Source: Stutzerimonas stutzeri
GTDB taxonomy: Bacteria; Pseudomonadota; Gammaproteobacteria; Pseudomonadales; Pseudomonadaceae
Reading direction: 5' to 3'
Length of the DNA: 64,000 nucleotides
Assembly: GCF_002909485.1 (NCBI RefSeq)
Contig: NZ_PPXG01000002.1
Location: 248,001 to 312,000, forward strand
The position numbers were made by a program, and so were the translations under genes. Numbering within the stretch: position 1 is the first letter of the stretch; every line of letters begins with the position of its first letter. A model generated the notes under the pieces. It did no database searches. It worked only from the letters and a program-made list of their open reading frames with translations, and had not been told where the DNA came from. This document shows, one piece after another, positions 51,066 through 59,968 of this stretch.

Positions 51066-51983
51066 ATGGTCGACAAACTGACGCATCTGAAACAGCTGGA
51101 GGCGGAAAGCATCCATATCATTCGTGAGGTCGCTGCAGAGTTCGGCAACCCGGTGATGCTGTATTCCATTGGCAAAGATTCGGCCGTAATGCTGCACCTG
51201 GCGCGCAAGGCCTTCTTCCCTGGCAAGCTGCCGTTCCCGGTGCTGCATGTCGACACGCGCTGGAAATTCCAGGAGATGTACAGCTTCCGCACCAAGATGG
51301 TGGAGGAGATGGGGCTTGAGCTGATCACGCACATCAACCCTGAGGGCGTGGCGCAGGATATGAATCCCTTCACCTACGGCAGTGCCAAGCACACCGATGT
51401 CATGAAGACCGAAGGACTCAAGCAGGCGCTGGACAAGTACGGCTTCGACGCTGCCTTCGGTGGTGCCCGTCGCGACGAGGAAAAATCCCGCGCCAAGGAA
51501 CGTGTCTACTCCTTCCGTGACAGCAAGCACCGCTGGGATCCGAAGAACCAGCGCCCTGAGCTGTGGAATCTCTACAACGGCAAGGTCAAGAAGGGCGAGT
51601 CGATCCGCGTGTTCCCGCTCTCCAACTGGACTGAGTTGGACATCTGGCAATACATCTACCTCGAGCAGATCCCGATCGTGCCGCTGTACTTCGCTGCCGA
51701 GCGGGAAGTCATCGAGAAGAACGGCACGCTGATCATGATCGACGATGAGCGGATTCTCGAGCACCTCACCGATGAGGAAAAAGGGCGCATCGAAAAACGC
51801 ATGGTCCGCTTCCGCACCCTCGGCTGCTACCCGCTCACCGGTGCGGTCGAGTCGACCGCGACCAGCCTGCCGGAAATCATCCAGGAGATGCTCCTGACCC
51901 GTACTTCCGAACGTCAGGGGCGCGTCATCGACCATGACGCCACCGGCTCGATGGAAGAAAAGAAACGCCAGGGTTATTTCTAA
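51066..51983 (+). CDS. cysD: Sulfate adenylyltransferase subunit 2
   Basis: 305 aa from ATG 51066. PAPS-reductase/ATP-PPase fold: PP-loop [40 protein letters not shown], and the C-terminal RKRQGY-like tail ([10 protein letters not shown]). It forms the ATP-sulfurylase with the GTPase CysN, making APS from sulfate and ATP. The cysNC fusion follows at 11 nt, so the two are co-transcribed. Confidence 0.97.
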   Translation: MVDKLTHLKQLEAESIHIIREVAAEFGNPVMLYSIGKDSAVMLHLARKAFFPGKLPFPVLHVDTRWKFQEMYSFRTKMVEEMGLELITHINPEGVAQDMNPFTYGSAKHTDVMKTEGLKQALDKYGFDAAFGGARRDEEKSRAKERVYSFRDSKHRWDPKNQRPELWNLYNGKVKKGESIRVFPLSNWTELDIWQYIYLEQIPIVPLYFAAEREVIEKNGTLIMIDDERILEHLTDEEKGRIEKRMVRFRTLGCYPLTGAVESTATSLPEIIQEMLLTRTSERQGRVIDHDATGSMEEKKRQGYF

Positions 51984-51994
51984 GGAAACGCATC

Positions 51995-53893
51995 ATGAGT
52001 CACCAATCCGAACTGATCAGCGAGGACATCCTCGCCTACCTGGCGCAACACGAGCGCAAGGAACTCCTGCGTTTCCTGACCTGCGGCAACGTCGATGACG
52101 GCAAGAGCACGCTGATCGGCCGTCTGCTGCACGACTCGAAGATGATCTACGAAGATCACCTCGAAGCGATCACCCGCGACTCCAAGAAGGTCGGTACCAC
52201 TGGCGAAGACGTCGACCTGGCGCTGCTGGTTGACGGCCTGCAGGCTGAGCGCGAGCAGGGCATCACCATCGATGTGGCCTACCGTTACTTCAGCACCGCC
52301 AAGCGCAAATTCATCATTGCCGACACGCCAGGCCACGAGCAGTACACGCGCAACATGGCGACCGGTGCATCGACCTGCGACCTGGCGATCATTCTGGTTG
52401 ATGCCCGTTACGGCGTGCAGACCCAGACCAAGCGCCACAGCTTCATCACCTCGTTGCTGGGCATCAAGCATATCGTCGTCGCCATCAACAAGATGGACCT
52501 GATGAACTTCGATCAGGACGTGTTCGAGAAGATCAAGGCCGACTATCTGGCATTTGCCGATCGCATCGAACTCAAGCCGTCGTCTCTGCACTTTGTGCCG
52601 ATGTCGGCGCTGAAGGGCGACAACGTGGTCAATCGCAGCGAACGTGCGCCTTGGTATGAGGGGCAGTCGCTGATGGAGATTCTCGAGAGCGTTGAGATCG
52701 CCGGCGACCGTAACTTCGATGACCTGCGCTTCCCGGTGCAGTACGTCAACCGCCCGAATCTGAACTTCCGCGGCTTCGCCGGCACCTTGGCCAGCGGTAT
52801 CGTGCGCAAGGGTGACGAAATCGCTGTGCTGCCGTCCGGCAAGACCAGCCGGGTGAAGTCCATCGTCACCTTCGATGGCGAGCTCGAGCAGGCGACGCCG
52901 GGTGAAGCCGTCACCCTGACGCTGGAAGACGAAATCGATGTCTCGCGCGGCGACATGCTGGTACATGCGGACAGTCGCCCACGTATCGCCGACAGCTTCG
53001 AGGCAATGCTGGTGTGGATGGGCGAAGAGCCGATGCTGCCGGGCAAAAAGTACGACATCAAGCGTGCCACCAGCTACGTGCCGGGCTCGATTGCCAGCAT
53101 CGCCCACAAGGTGGATGTGAATACGCTGGAGAAGGGCGCTGCGAGCAGTCTGCAGCTCAACGAGATCGGTAAGGTCAAGGTCAGCCTGGATGCGCCTATC
53201 GCGCTCGATGGCTACGCGCAGAACCGCACCACCGGTGCCTTTATCGTCATTGATCGCCTCACCAATGGCACCGTCGGCGCCGGCATGATCATCGCCGAAC
53301 CGGTTGCCCATGGATCGGGCGGTCATCACGGTGCGCTGGCGCACGTGTCTACCGAAGATCGCGCCACTCGCTTCGGCCAACAACCGGCGACCGTGCTGTT
53401 TACCGGGCTTTCTGGCGCTGGCAAGAGCACGCTGGCTTATGCGGTGGAGCGCAAGCTGTTCGATATGGGCCGCGCGGTTTACGTCCTCGACGGCCAGAAC
53501 CTTCGCCACGACCTCAACAAAGGCCTACCGCAGGACCGTGCCGGCCGCACCGAAAACTGGCGCCGCGCCGCTCATGTTGCCCGGCAGTTCAATGAGGCGG
53601 GTCTGATCACTCTGGCCGCGTTCGTCGCGCCAGACACCGAAGGCCGCGAGCAGGCCAAGGCACTGATTGGCGACGAACGCCTGATCACCGTCTATATCCA
53701 GGCCTCCCCGCAAGCCTGCCGTCAACGCGATCCGCAGGGGTTGTATGCGGCCGGGGGGGATAACATTCCGGGCGAGTCCTTCCCTTACGATGTGCCGGGG
53801 AATGCTGATCTGGTGGTGGACAGCGAAACGTCGTCACTGGACGATGGCGTGAAGATGGTTATGGAGCTGCTGCGTGAGCGTGGCGTTATTTAA
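51995..53893 (+). CDS. cysNC: Fused sulfate adenylyltransferase GTPase / APS kinase
   Basis: 632 aa. An N-terminal translation-factor GTPase has G1 GNVDDGKST (31-39), the [13 protein letters not shown]3 block and NKMDL G4, followed by EF-Tu-like beta domains to about 440. The C-terminal APS kinase has the P-loop GLSGAGKST (471-479), [15 protein letters not shown] and [16 protein letters not shown] hydrolysis by CysN drives APS formation with CysD; the kinase part makes PAPS. The fusion is common in Pseudomonas. Confidence 0.97.
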   Translation: MSHQSELISEDILAYLAQHERKELLRFLTCGNVDDGKSTLIGRLLHDSKMIYEDHLEAITRDSKKVGTTGEDVDLALLVDGLQAEREQGITIDVAYRYFSTAKRKFIIADTPGHEQYTRNMATGASTCDLAIILVDARYGVQTQTKRHSFITSLLGIKHIVVAINKMDLMNFDQDVFEKIKADYLAFADRIELKPSSLHFVPMSALKGDNVVNRSERAPWYEGQSLMEILESVEIAGDRNFDDLRFPVQYVNRPNLNFRGFAGTLASGIVRKGDEIAVLPSGKTSRVKSIVTFDGELEQATPGEAVTLTLEDEIDVSRGDMLVHADSRPRIADSFEAMLVWMGEEPMLPGKKYDIKRATSYVPGSIASIAHKVDVNTLEKGAASSLQLNEIGKVKVSLDAPIALDGYAQNRTTGAFIVIDRLTNGTVGAGMIIAEPVAHGSGGHHGALAHVSTEDRATRFGQQPATVLFTGLSGAGKSTLAYAVERKLFDMGRAVYVLDGQNLRHDLNKGLPQDRAGRTENWRRAAHVARQFNEAGLITLAAFVAPDTEGREQAKALIGDERLITVYIQASPQACRQRDPQGLYAAGGDNIPGESFPYDVPGNADLVVDSETSSLDDGVKMVMELLRERGVI

Positions 53894-53911
53894 CGCGACC
53901 GTATGACAATA

Positions 53912-53938
53912 AACGTCCTGCTTATGCAGGGCGTTTTT
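53912..53938 (+). terminator. Rho-independent terminator of cysD-cysNC
   Basis: 10-bp stem AACGTCCTGC/GCAGGGCGTT (one G-U pair), TTAT loop and five T, 19 nt after the cysNC stop. Confidence 0.85.
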
Positions 53939-54016
53939 GTTTGAGCACAGTTAGCGGAAGGCGCTTCGCCGATTAGTCTTGCCCAGCGCTCCGGCGATCT
54001 GCGACGCCCTGCCAAC

Positions 54017-54048
54017 GTAGGTTGGATTAGCCGAAGGCGTAATCCGAC
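54017..54048 (+). repeat. REP element A
   Basis: GTAGG head followed by hairpin GGATTAGCC-gaa-GGCGTAATCC, downstream (3') of the RAYT gene. Confidence 0.75.
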
Positions 54049-54098
54049 GTTCAGGGTGGGTGAAGTTGCGGTGTTAGGGAGAAAGGCCGCAGTCGTTT

Positions 54099-54153
54099 CG
54101 CGGCAAACGACGGAAGCGCCTTTGGCGATTCCATCCTACGAAAAGCGACCCGC
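54099..54153 (+). repeat. Direct repeat, left copy (includes REP element B)
   Basis: 55 nt that recur 660 nt away at 54759-54813 with four substitutions. It contains an inverted-orientation REP hairpin (54112-54132) whose CCTAC end (GTAGG on minus) gives the RAYT stop codon at 54136-54138. The last codons of the RAYT gene therefore lie in the repeat. Confidence 0.75.
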
Positions 54154-54690
54154 GATACTGCGGTTATTTCCTGGCACCAAAAGCTTCGGGTCGCCCGCCC
54201 AGTCGGCAGGGTACAGTCCCGCACGAACGTCACGATGAAAACTCGAATAGGGCCAATCCCTTACGCGCCGAACCAGGCCATGCTTGAGCGGGTTGACGTA
54301 TACGTAGTCGACGTGTCGTCTGAAGTCGTCTTCATTACGGATGAAGTGTTCCCAGTAACGGCGCTGCCAGATACCGCGCTCGCCCCTCTGCAGGCGCACT
54401 GCTGACCGATATTCGTCAGGAGGCAACGTGCGGGAGAAGAAAGTTTTGATCAACCGCCAGCGCAGAGGATAGGCCGCGTCACCCGGCGGTAGTGTCCAGA
54501 CACAATGCATATGCTCGGGCAGCACCGCCCAGGCATCAATGGTGAATGGATGGAGCCGATGCACGCGGCGGACTGAAGCCCGTAGCAGGTCGATATGCCG
54601 CACCAGCAGATCGTTGCCGCGGCGCTCCAACAGATTCACAGTGAAAAACCAGCTCGCCCCTGGCGCGAGGGCGCGACGATAGTTAGGCAT
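54136..54690 (-). CDS. REP-associated tyrosine transposase (RAYT)
   Basis: 184 aa from ATG 54690. Y1/HUH signature: H60 and H62 in PEHMHCVW, then WQRRYWEHFIRNEDDFRRH and the catalytic-tyrosine block HVDYVYVNPLKHGLV (Y129 or Y131). RAYTs are single-copy domesticated relatives of IS200/IS605 enzymes that nick and spread REP hairpins. The gene is framed on both sides by REP hairpins and by 55-nt direct repeats, one covering its own stop codon. It looks intact. It sits between cysNC and pilA with no operon partner. Confidence 0.93.
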   Translation of the reverse strand: MPNYRRALAPGASWFFTVNLLERRGNDLLVRHIDLLRASVRRVHRLHPFTIDAWAVLPEHMHCVWTLPPGDAAYPLRWRLIKTFFSRTLPPDEYRSAVRLQRGERGIWQRRYWEHFIRNEDDFRRHVDYVYVNPLKHGLVRRVRDWPYSSFHRDVRAGLYPADWAGDPKLLVPGNNRSIAGRFS

Positions 54691-54758
54691 CCATGCCTCT
54701 CCGACTTTTACGGACCCGAAGTGTAGGCTGGATCAGTTACCGGCGATGTGTGCCAATC

Positions 54759-54813
54759 CGCGGTAAACGACGGAGGCGCCTTCGGCGATTCCATCCTACG
54801 AAAAGCGATCCGC
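54759..54813 (+). repeat. Direct repeat, right copy (includes REP element C)
   Basis: Copy of the 54099-54153 unit, offset exactly 660 nt, four differences. It contains REP hairpin GGAGGCGCCTTCGGCGATTCC-type at 54772-54792 with the CCTACG end at 54795-54800. Confidence 0.75.
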
Positions 54814-54848
54814 AGTATCGCCATACCACGATGCGGTGCCCAGCCGGT

Positions 54849-54877
54849 GTAGGTTGGAATAGCCGAAGGCGTATTCC
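54849..54877 (+). repeat. REP element D
   Basis: GTAGG head then hairpin GGAATAGCC-gaa-GGCGTATTCC, same orientation as element A. Confidence 0.75.
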
Positions 54878-54941
54878 GGCGATCGGGAAGGTCGGAGCGA
54901 TTTCGGTATCTGGGAGACGTGGCCCATCTGCGGGAAACGAT

Positions 54942-54970
54942 GGAAGCGCCTCTGGCGATACCATCCTACG
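54942..54970 (-). repeat. REP element E
   Basis: Inverse-orientation REP: hairpin arms GGAAGCGCC and GGCGATACC followed by ATCCTACG. With element D it forms an inverted pair (BIME-like). Confidence 0.7.
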
Positions 54971-54975
54971 AAACT

Positions 54976-55017
54976 GCAAACTCAACGCCCCGCACAAAGG
55001 CGAGGCGTTGAGTTTGC
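54976..55017. terminator. Perfect 14-bp inverted repeat
   Basis: GCAAACTCAACGCC (54976-54989) pairs perfectly with 55004-55017 across a 14-nt loop. No gene ends here and no U-tract is seen beyond a few bases, so it may be a terminator remnant or a transcribed structure of the REP region. Confidence 0.45.
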
Positions 55018-55050
55018 TATAGCGGGTACAGTAGTTTCGCGATGAATGAC

Positions 55051-55078
55051 GGATTACGCTTCGCTAATCCATCGTACG
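55051..55078 (-). repeat. REP element F
   Basis: Hairpin GGATTACGC-TT-CGCTAATCC followed by ATCGTACG, inverse orientation, slightly diverged head (GTACG instead of GTAGG). Confidence 0.6.
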
Positions 55079-55145
55079 AATCGATCCGCCGTACCGCGGT
55101 TACGAATCGATCCGCCTTACCGTGTTGGCCATGTGAGCCGATGCA

Positions 55146-55183
55146 GAAAAAACAGAACCCTGCCGTGTCAGGGTAGGGTTCTG
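55146..55183 (-). terminator. Rho-independent terminator of pilA
   Basis: On the minus strand a 12-bp stem (CAGAACCCTACC/GGCAGGGTTCTG with one wobble) is followed by six T, about 70 nt past the pilA stop. Confidence 0.85.
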
Positions 55184-55254
55184 GGTTCCGGTCAGGCGTT
55201 GTGTATAACCGCGCGGATTGCACCCCGCCATACAGGCTACAGGGCTCAGCGCAA

Positions 55255-55704
55255 TCAGCTACCTGTGCAATTCTTGGGAAGGAACTTTTGCTTGATCTGT
55301 GTGCTCGCGCACGTCCAAGTAAATGCGCCAGTGAGACCAGCTAGTGTCGGCGGGGTCAGAGTGACGGCTTTCCCTGCTATATCTGCTCCTACAACGCCGG
55401 CAGCAGCCATGGTGATAGTAATGACGCCAGTGCTTTCAGTAACAGCGGCAGATCCGTACTGACCAGTAATTGTTGCGATTCCGAGATCGGTCAAATCAGC
55501 CGTAGCTGGGTAAGCGCCGTTTGACTGAGCGAATTCAGCAATAGCTGTTTTTGCTGCGGCGGTCATCGTAAACGCTTCAGACATTTGAGCGCGCTGGGTG
55601 TAATCCTGATACTGCGGAATCGCCACAGCAGCCAAAATACCGATAATCGCCACAACGATCATCAATTCGATCAGGGTAAAACCCTTTTGCATCTGAGCTT
55701 TCAT
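55255..55704 (-). CDS. pilA: Type IV major pilin PilA
   Basis: 149 aa from ATG 55704, with AAAGGAG 7 nt upstream. The leader MKAQMQKG is cut before [27 protein letters not shown], with Glu5 of the mature protein present. The mature part is about 141 aa, with the C-terminal disulfide loop [15 protein letters not shown]. It forms the pilus fibre for twitching, adhesion and, in P. stutzeri, DNA uptake. It has its own sigma-54 promoter and diverges from pilBCD. The low-complexity Ala/Thr-rich middle is typical of group IV-type stutzeri pilins; grouping is inference. Confidence 0.95.
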   Translation of the reverse strand: MKAQMQKGFTLIELMIVVAIIGILAAVAIPQYQDYTQRAQMSEAFTMTAAAKTAIAEFAQSNGAYPATADLTDLGIATITGQYGSAAVTESTGVITITMAAAGVVGADIAGKAVTLTPPTLAGLTGAFTWTCASTQIKQKFLPKNCTGS

Positions 55705-55750
55705 GTGATTCTCCTTTAATGTGTTAAGGCTATGAGCCTAGCGGAGATAA

Positions 55751-55766
55751 AGCAGTTGGCGTGCCA
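55751..55766 (-). promoter_or_regulatory. Sigma-54 promoter of pilA
   Basis: TGGCACGCCAACTGCT on the minus strand matches the -24/-12 consensus TGGCAC-N5-TTGC except one base, with exact GG-N10-GC spacing. Start of transcription is expected near 55740, giving a 5' leader of roughly 35 nt. PilR-type activation is inferred; pilSR are not in the window. Confidence 0.85.
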
Positions 55767-55889
55767 GATTGCCCCTCGGCAAAAGTCGAGCGTCGCAGAG
55801 TGTGATGGACTTCAATGCTTGTGCGCCTTTCTGAGGGCTAGCTCTGCTGGCAGAGAGCAAAGCGCATCGATCCTGTGAGAGAGGAGCGT

Positions 55890-55904
55890 TGGCACGTACC
55901 GCGC
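55890..55904 (+). promoter_or_regulatory. Weak sigma-54-like site upstream of pilB
   Basis: TGGCACGTACCGCGC has a perfect -24 element and GG-N10-GC spacing but lacks the TT of the -12 box. It lies 113 nt before pilB. Confidence 0.3.
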
Positions 55905-56016
55905 ATTGGTTAACCGCTGGGGCGTTATGTGACCAATAGCGGCACTCTGCGTCGCGCATGTTTGCAGTCGAAGGCTTTCGCGCTATAAGGCGGGCTTAGA
56001 ACAAGGCGAGGCCCTT

Positions 56017-57720
56017 ATGAGCGAGAACATTTCTCTATCCGGACTGGCACGGCAGATGGTTGGTGCTGGTGTGCTAGACGAGAGAACGGCGCAGCAGGCA
56101 CAGGCTCAGGCGCTGCGCAGCAAAACACCCTTTGTCACTTATGTTGTTCAGAATAAGTTGGCCAAGGGGCGTGCCATTGCGGAGCTTGCTTTCGAACAAT
56201 TTGGTGTGGCATTACTGGACCTTGGGGCGCTGGATAAGGAGGCGCTGCCCAAGGAGCTGGTTAGCGAGAAGTTGGCGAAGCTGCATCGCGTGCTCCCCCT
56301 TTCCAAGCGTGGAACCAAGCTGTTCATCGCTATCTCCGACCCTGCGAATCATCAGTCGATTGCTGATATCCAGTTCAGCACCGGGCTTTCGATCGAGCCG
56401 ATCCTGGTAGAAGACGATAAGCTCGGTGAGGCAATCGACAAGCTATACGACAATGGTGCTACCGGACTGGAGGATTTGGGTGATGTCGATCTGGATGGCG
56501 TAGATGTCGAGTCGGTCACTGATGATGCTAAGGGCGATGAAACGGGCGAGGCTGCAGACGATGCGCCCGTGGTTCGTTTTGTCAACAAAATGCTGCTCGA
56601 CGCCATTCGTGGGGGGGCTTCCGACCTACATTTCGAGCCTTATGAGAAGGCGTTTCGCGTGCGGCTTCGTACCGATGGCATTCTGCATGAGGTCGCGCGG
56701 CCGCCGATCCAGCTGGCTCCGAGAATTTCTGCGCGACTCAAGGTGATGGCGGGGCTGGACATTTCTGAACGCCGCAAGCCGCAGGATGGCCGTATCAAGA
56801 TGAAGCTGTCCAAGAACAAGGCCATCGATTTTCGCGTCAATACCCTACCCACGTTGTGGGGCGAGAAGATCGTGATGCGAATCCTTGATCCTTCAAGTGC
56901 TCAAATGGGTATTGATGCGCTGGGTTATGAAGAGGATCAAAAAGAGCTTTATATGAATGCCCTGAAGCAACCGCAGGGCATGATTCTGGTAACCGGCCCA
57001 ACCGGGTCCGGCAAAACAGTATCGCTTTATACCGGCCTGAATATCCTCAATACGGTCGATGTGAATATCTCGACCGCAGAAGATCCTGTAGAGATCAACC
57101 TTGAGGGTATCAACCAGGTCAACGTCAATCCTCGTCAGGGGATGGACTTCTCCCAAGCGCTGCGCGCATTTCTGCGTCAGGATCCGGACATCATCATGGT
57201 GGGTGAGATCCGCGATCTGGAGACCGCTGAGATTGCTATCAAGGCGGCGCAGACGGGACACATGGTCATGTCGACTCTTCATACCAACAGCGCTGCAGAA
57301 ACCCTGACCCGTCTTCGCAATATGGGCGTGGCCGCATTCAATATTGCGACCTCGGTTAATCTGATCATTGCGCAGCGACTGGCACGCAAACTTTGCAACA
57401 GTTGCAAAAAAGAAGTGGAGTTGCCTCGCGAGGCCATGTTGGAAGAGGGTTTCCCTGCCGATAAGATCGGAACCTTCAAAATTTACGGCCCGATAGGCTG
57501 TGAAAATTGCAAAGGCGGATACAAAGGCCGTGTTGGTATTTATGAAGTGGTTAAAAACACGCCGGCACTGGCCAGGATTATCATGGAAGACGGCAACTCC
57601 ATCGACATTTCCACCCAGATGCGTAAAGACGGCTTCAACGATCTGCGTGCTTCGGCTCTTGTTAAAGCCATGCAGGGCGTGACCAGCCTGGAAGAAGTGA
57701 ATCGGGTGACCAAGGACTAA
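56017..57720 (+). CDS. pilB: Type IV pilus extension ATPase PilB
   Basis: 567 aa. An N-terminal MshEN/GSPII_E_N domain (about 1-150) leads to the secretion ATPase: Walker A GPTGSGKT at 327-334, Asp box and Walker B DIIMVGEIRDLETAE with E397, the His box HMVMSTLHTNSAAETL, and a zinc tetracysteine (CNSCKKE ... CENCKGG). It powers pilus assembly at the inner-membrane base. It is followed by pilC at 1 nt. Confidence 0.97.
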   Translation: MSENISLSGLARQMVGAGVLDERTAQQAQAQALRSKTPFVTYVVQNKLAKGRAIAELAFEQFGVALLDLGALDKEALPKELVSEKLAKLHRVLPLSKRGTKLFIAISDPANHQSIADIQFSTGLSIEPILVEDDKLGEAIDKLYDNGATGLEDLGDVDLDGVDVESVTDDAKGDETGEAADDAPVVRFVNKMLLDAIRGGASDLHFEPYEKAFRVRLRTDGILHEVARPPIQLAPRISARLKVMAGLDISERRKPQDGRIKMKLSKNKAIDFRVNTLPTLWGEKIVMRILDPSSAQMGIDALGYEEDQKELYMNALKQPQGMILVTGPTGSGKTVSLYTGLNILNTVDVNISTAEDPVEINLEGINQVNVNPRQGMDFSQALRAFLRQDPDIIMVGEIRDLETAEIAIKAAQTGHMVMSTLHTNSAAETLTRLRNMGVAAFNIATSVNLIIAQRLARKLCNSCKKEVELPREAMLEEGFPADKIGTFKIYGPIGCENCKGGYKGRVGIYEVVKNTPALARIIMEDGNSIDISTQMRKDGFNDLRASALVKAMQGVTSLEEVNRVTKD

Positions 57721-57721
57721 C

Positions 57722-58939
57722 ATGGCGCAGAAAGCGATAAAGACCAGTGTGTTCACCTGGGAAGGGACGAACAGGCAGGGCGCAAAGATCAAAGGCGAGC
57801 TGAGCGGCGTCAGCCCTGCGCTGGTAAAGGCGCAGCTGCGCAAGCAGGGTGTCAACCCGCAGAAGGTGCGCAAAAAGTCGGTTTCACTGTTCAGTGCTGG
57901 CAAGAAGATCAAGCCGATGGACATCGCCTTGTTTACGCGGCAGATGGCGACCATGATGAAAGCCGGCGTTCCGCTGCTCCAGTCGTTCGACATCATCGGC
58001 GAGGGCTTCGACAACCCGAACATGCGCAAGCTGGTGGATGACCTGAAGCAGGATGTCGCGGCGGGTAACAGTTTCGCCAGCGCGCTGCGCAGGCAGCCCA
58101 AATACTTTGACGACCTGTATTGCAACCTGGTCGATTCCGGTGAGCAATCTGGTTCGCTGGAAACCCTGCTGGATCGTGTCGCGACCTATAAGGAAAAAAC
58201 CGAGGCACTGAAGGCCAAGATCAAAAAAGCGATGAATTACCCCATCGCAGTCGTTCTGGTTGCGATCATCGTGTCGGCGATTTTGCTGATCAAGGTGGTC
58301 CCGCAGTTTCAGGATGTTTTTTCCAACTTTGGTGCGGAGCTACCTGCATTCACCTTGTTTGTGATTGGCATATCTGAAGCTCTGCAGGCGTGGTGGCATT
58401 TGGTGCTGCTTGCCATGGTTGGCGCTGCGTACGCCTTCAAAACTGCTCACGGCAAGTCCGAACGCTTTCGTAACTCGTTTGACCGATTCCTGCTCAAGAT
58501 GCCGATTGTGGGGGATATCCTCTATAAATCTGCCGTTGCGCGTTTCGCCCGTACCCTGGCTACTACTTTTGCCGCAGGCGTGCCGTTAGTGGACGCGTTG
58601 GACTCGGTGGCGGGCGCGACAGGCAACGTGGTTTTCCGTAATGCCACGATGAAGGTCAAGAGTGATGTCTCCAGCGGTATGCAGTTGAATTTCTCCATGC
58701 GCACGACCGGCACCTTTCCCAGTATGGCGATCCAGATGACCGCCATTGGCGAGGAGTCGGGTTCGCTGGATGAAATGCTGGCCAAGGTTGCTACTTTCTA
58801 TGAAGACGAGGTCGACAATATGGTTGACGGCCTGACTAGTCTGATGGAGCCGCTAATCATGGCAGTGCTGGGCGTGCTGGTCGGTGGTTTGATCATCGCC
58901 ATGTACCTCCCCATCTTCCAATTGGGTGCTGTTGTTTAA
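57722..58939 (+). CDS. pilC: Type IV pilus platform protein PilC
   Basis: 405 aa. Two GSPII_F domains: FTRQMATMMKAGVPLLQSFDI ... SLETLLDRVATYKEKTEALK, and FARTLATTFAAGVPLVDALDS ... MTAIGEESGSLDEMLAKVA. Three membrane helices, the last near the C-terminus (MAVLGVLVGGLIIAMYLPIF). It is the inner-membrane platform that couples PilB to pilin polymerisation. pilD starts 2 nt after the stop. Confidence 0.96.
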   Translation: MAQKAIKTSVFTWEGTNRQGAKIKGELSGVSPALVKAQLRKQGVNPQKVRKKSVSLFSAGKKIKPMDIALFTRQMATMMKAGVPLLQSFDIIGEGFDNPNMRKLVDDLKQDVAAGNSFASALRRQPKYFDDLYCNLVDSGEQSGSLETLLDRVATYKEKTEALKAKIKKAMNYPIAVVLVAIIVSAILLIKVVPQFQDVFSNFGAELPAFTLFVIGISEALQAWWHLVLLAMVGAAYAFKTAHGKSERFRNSFDRFLLKMPIVGDILYKSAVARFARTLATTFAAGVPLVDALDSVAGATGNVVFRNATMKVKSDVSSGMQLNFSMRTTGTFPSMAIQMTAIGEESGSLDEMLAKVATFYEDEVDNMVDGLTSLMEPLIMAVLGVLVGGLIIAMYLPIFQLGAVV

Positions 58940-58941
58940 GC

Positions 58942-59811
58942 ATGACTCTGATCGATTATCTGGCCAGCCACGTGCTGGCCTTTGTTTTGTGTGCTGCTTT
59001 GCTTGGTTTGTTGGTTGGCAGCTTTCTCAATGTCGTGATTTACCGCCTGCCGATCATGATGCAGCGCGATTGGCGTATGCAGGCGCGTGAGTATCTGGAG
59101 TACCCACCGGAGCCGGCCGGCGAGCGCTTCAACCTGCTGTTGCCGAACTCGCACTGTCCTCACTGTGATCATAGGATTCGCTCTTGGGAGAACATTCCTT
59201 TAGTCAGCTGGTTGGCCCTGCGCGGCAAATGCTCGGCTTGTCGGGCACCGATCAGCTGCCGTTATCCGTTGGTGGAGCTGGCTTGCGGGCTGTTGTCCGG
59301 GTATGTCGCCTGGCATTTCGGCTTCTCCTGGCAGGCCGGGGCGATGCTGTTGCTGACCTGGGGCTTGTTGGCGATGAGCATGATCGATGTCGATCACCAG
59401 TTGTTGCCTGACGTATTGGTGCTGCCGCTATTGTGGCTCGGTCTTATTCTCAATAACTTCGGTTTGTTCGTGCCGCTGGAAAGTGCGCTATGGGGGGCGG
59501 TAGCGGGGTACCTGAGTCTTTGGTCGGTTTACTGGCTGTTCAAGTTGGTCACCGGCAAGGAGGGCATGGGGTACGGTGACTTCAAGCTGCTAGCGATGCT
59601 CGGTGCGTGGGGCGGGTGGCAGGTTCTACCGCTGACCATCCTGCTGTCCTCGGTAGTTGGCGCTGTGCTCGGTAGCATCCTCTTGCGGATGCAGAAGGCA
59701 GAAAGCAATACGCCAATTCCTTTCGGCCCTTACCTTGCTATCGCAGGATGGATTGCATTGCTGTGGGGTGACTGGATTACCGAAAGCTACTTGCAGTTCG
59801 TACGCTTCTAA
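58942..59811 (+). CDS. pilD: Prepilin leader peptidase / N-methyltransferase PilD
   Basis: 289 aa. The zinc tetracysteine is C72, C75 (HCPHCDHRI), C97, C100 (CSACRAPIS), and the catalytic aspartates are D149 (IDVDHQLLPD) and D213 (GYGDFKLL), the same numbers as in P. aeruginosa PilD. Eight hydrophobic helices. It cuts pilin and type II pseudopilin leaders and methylates the new N-terminus. Confidence 0.97.
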   Translation: MTLIDYLASHVLAFVLCAALLGLLVGSFLNVVIYRLPIMMQRDWRMQAREYLEYPPEPAGERFNLLLPNSHCPHCDHRIRSWENIPLVSWLALRGKCSACRAPISCRYPLVELACGLLSGYVAWHFGFSWQAGAMLLLTWGLLAMSMIDVDHQLLPDVLVLPLLWLGLILNNFGLFVPLESALWGAVAGYLSLWSVYWLFKLVTGKEGMGYGDFKLLAMLGAWGGWQVLPLTILLSSVVGAVLGSILLRMQKAESNTPIPFGPYLAIAGWIALLWGDWITESYLQFVRF

Positions 59812-59968
59812 TCGATCAATGACCGGCTGAGTCAGCTTCTTGCCGGCGGAACTATGATGAGCTTCATGGTGTTACCGTCCTGCGGCGCCTGTGCCGCAGG
59901 CTTGCACTTCGCTTGCTGAGTGGTTACTACTGCGCGTCCTGTTTCTTGGCTAGGGGTGTGGCTGACGG

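Larger units (their letters stand above)
54691..55254. other. REP-rich intergenic region between RAYT and pilA
   Basis: 564 nt without a gene. It holds REP hairpins C-F, a degenerate REP (about 54723-54745), a perfect 14-bp stem-loop (54976-55017) and the pilA terminator (55146-55183). I looked for a tRNA next to pilA, as in P. aeruginosa, and found no T-arm signature. No second pilin gene (pilAII) was found. Confidence 0.7.

Noticed and set aside
51980-53509. 509-codon open frame on the minus strand opposite cysNC
   Set aside because: It is the complement of a strongly conserved, high-GC gene; such antisense frames are common at high GC. Its translation shows no domain and no signal or ribosome site.
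53941-55254. Possible CRISPR array, from the repeated short motifs
   Set aside because: The repeats are hairpin-forming, in both orientations and irregularly spaced around a RAYT; this is a REP cluster.
55017-55254. tRNA gene beside pilA
   Set aside because: No T-arm (GGTTCRA) or acceptor pairing was found on either strand.
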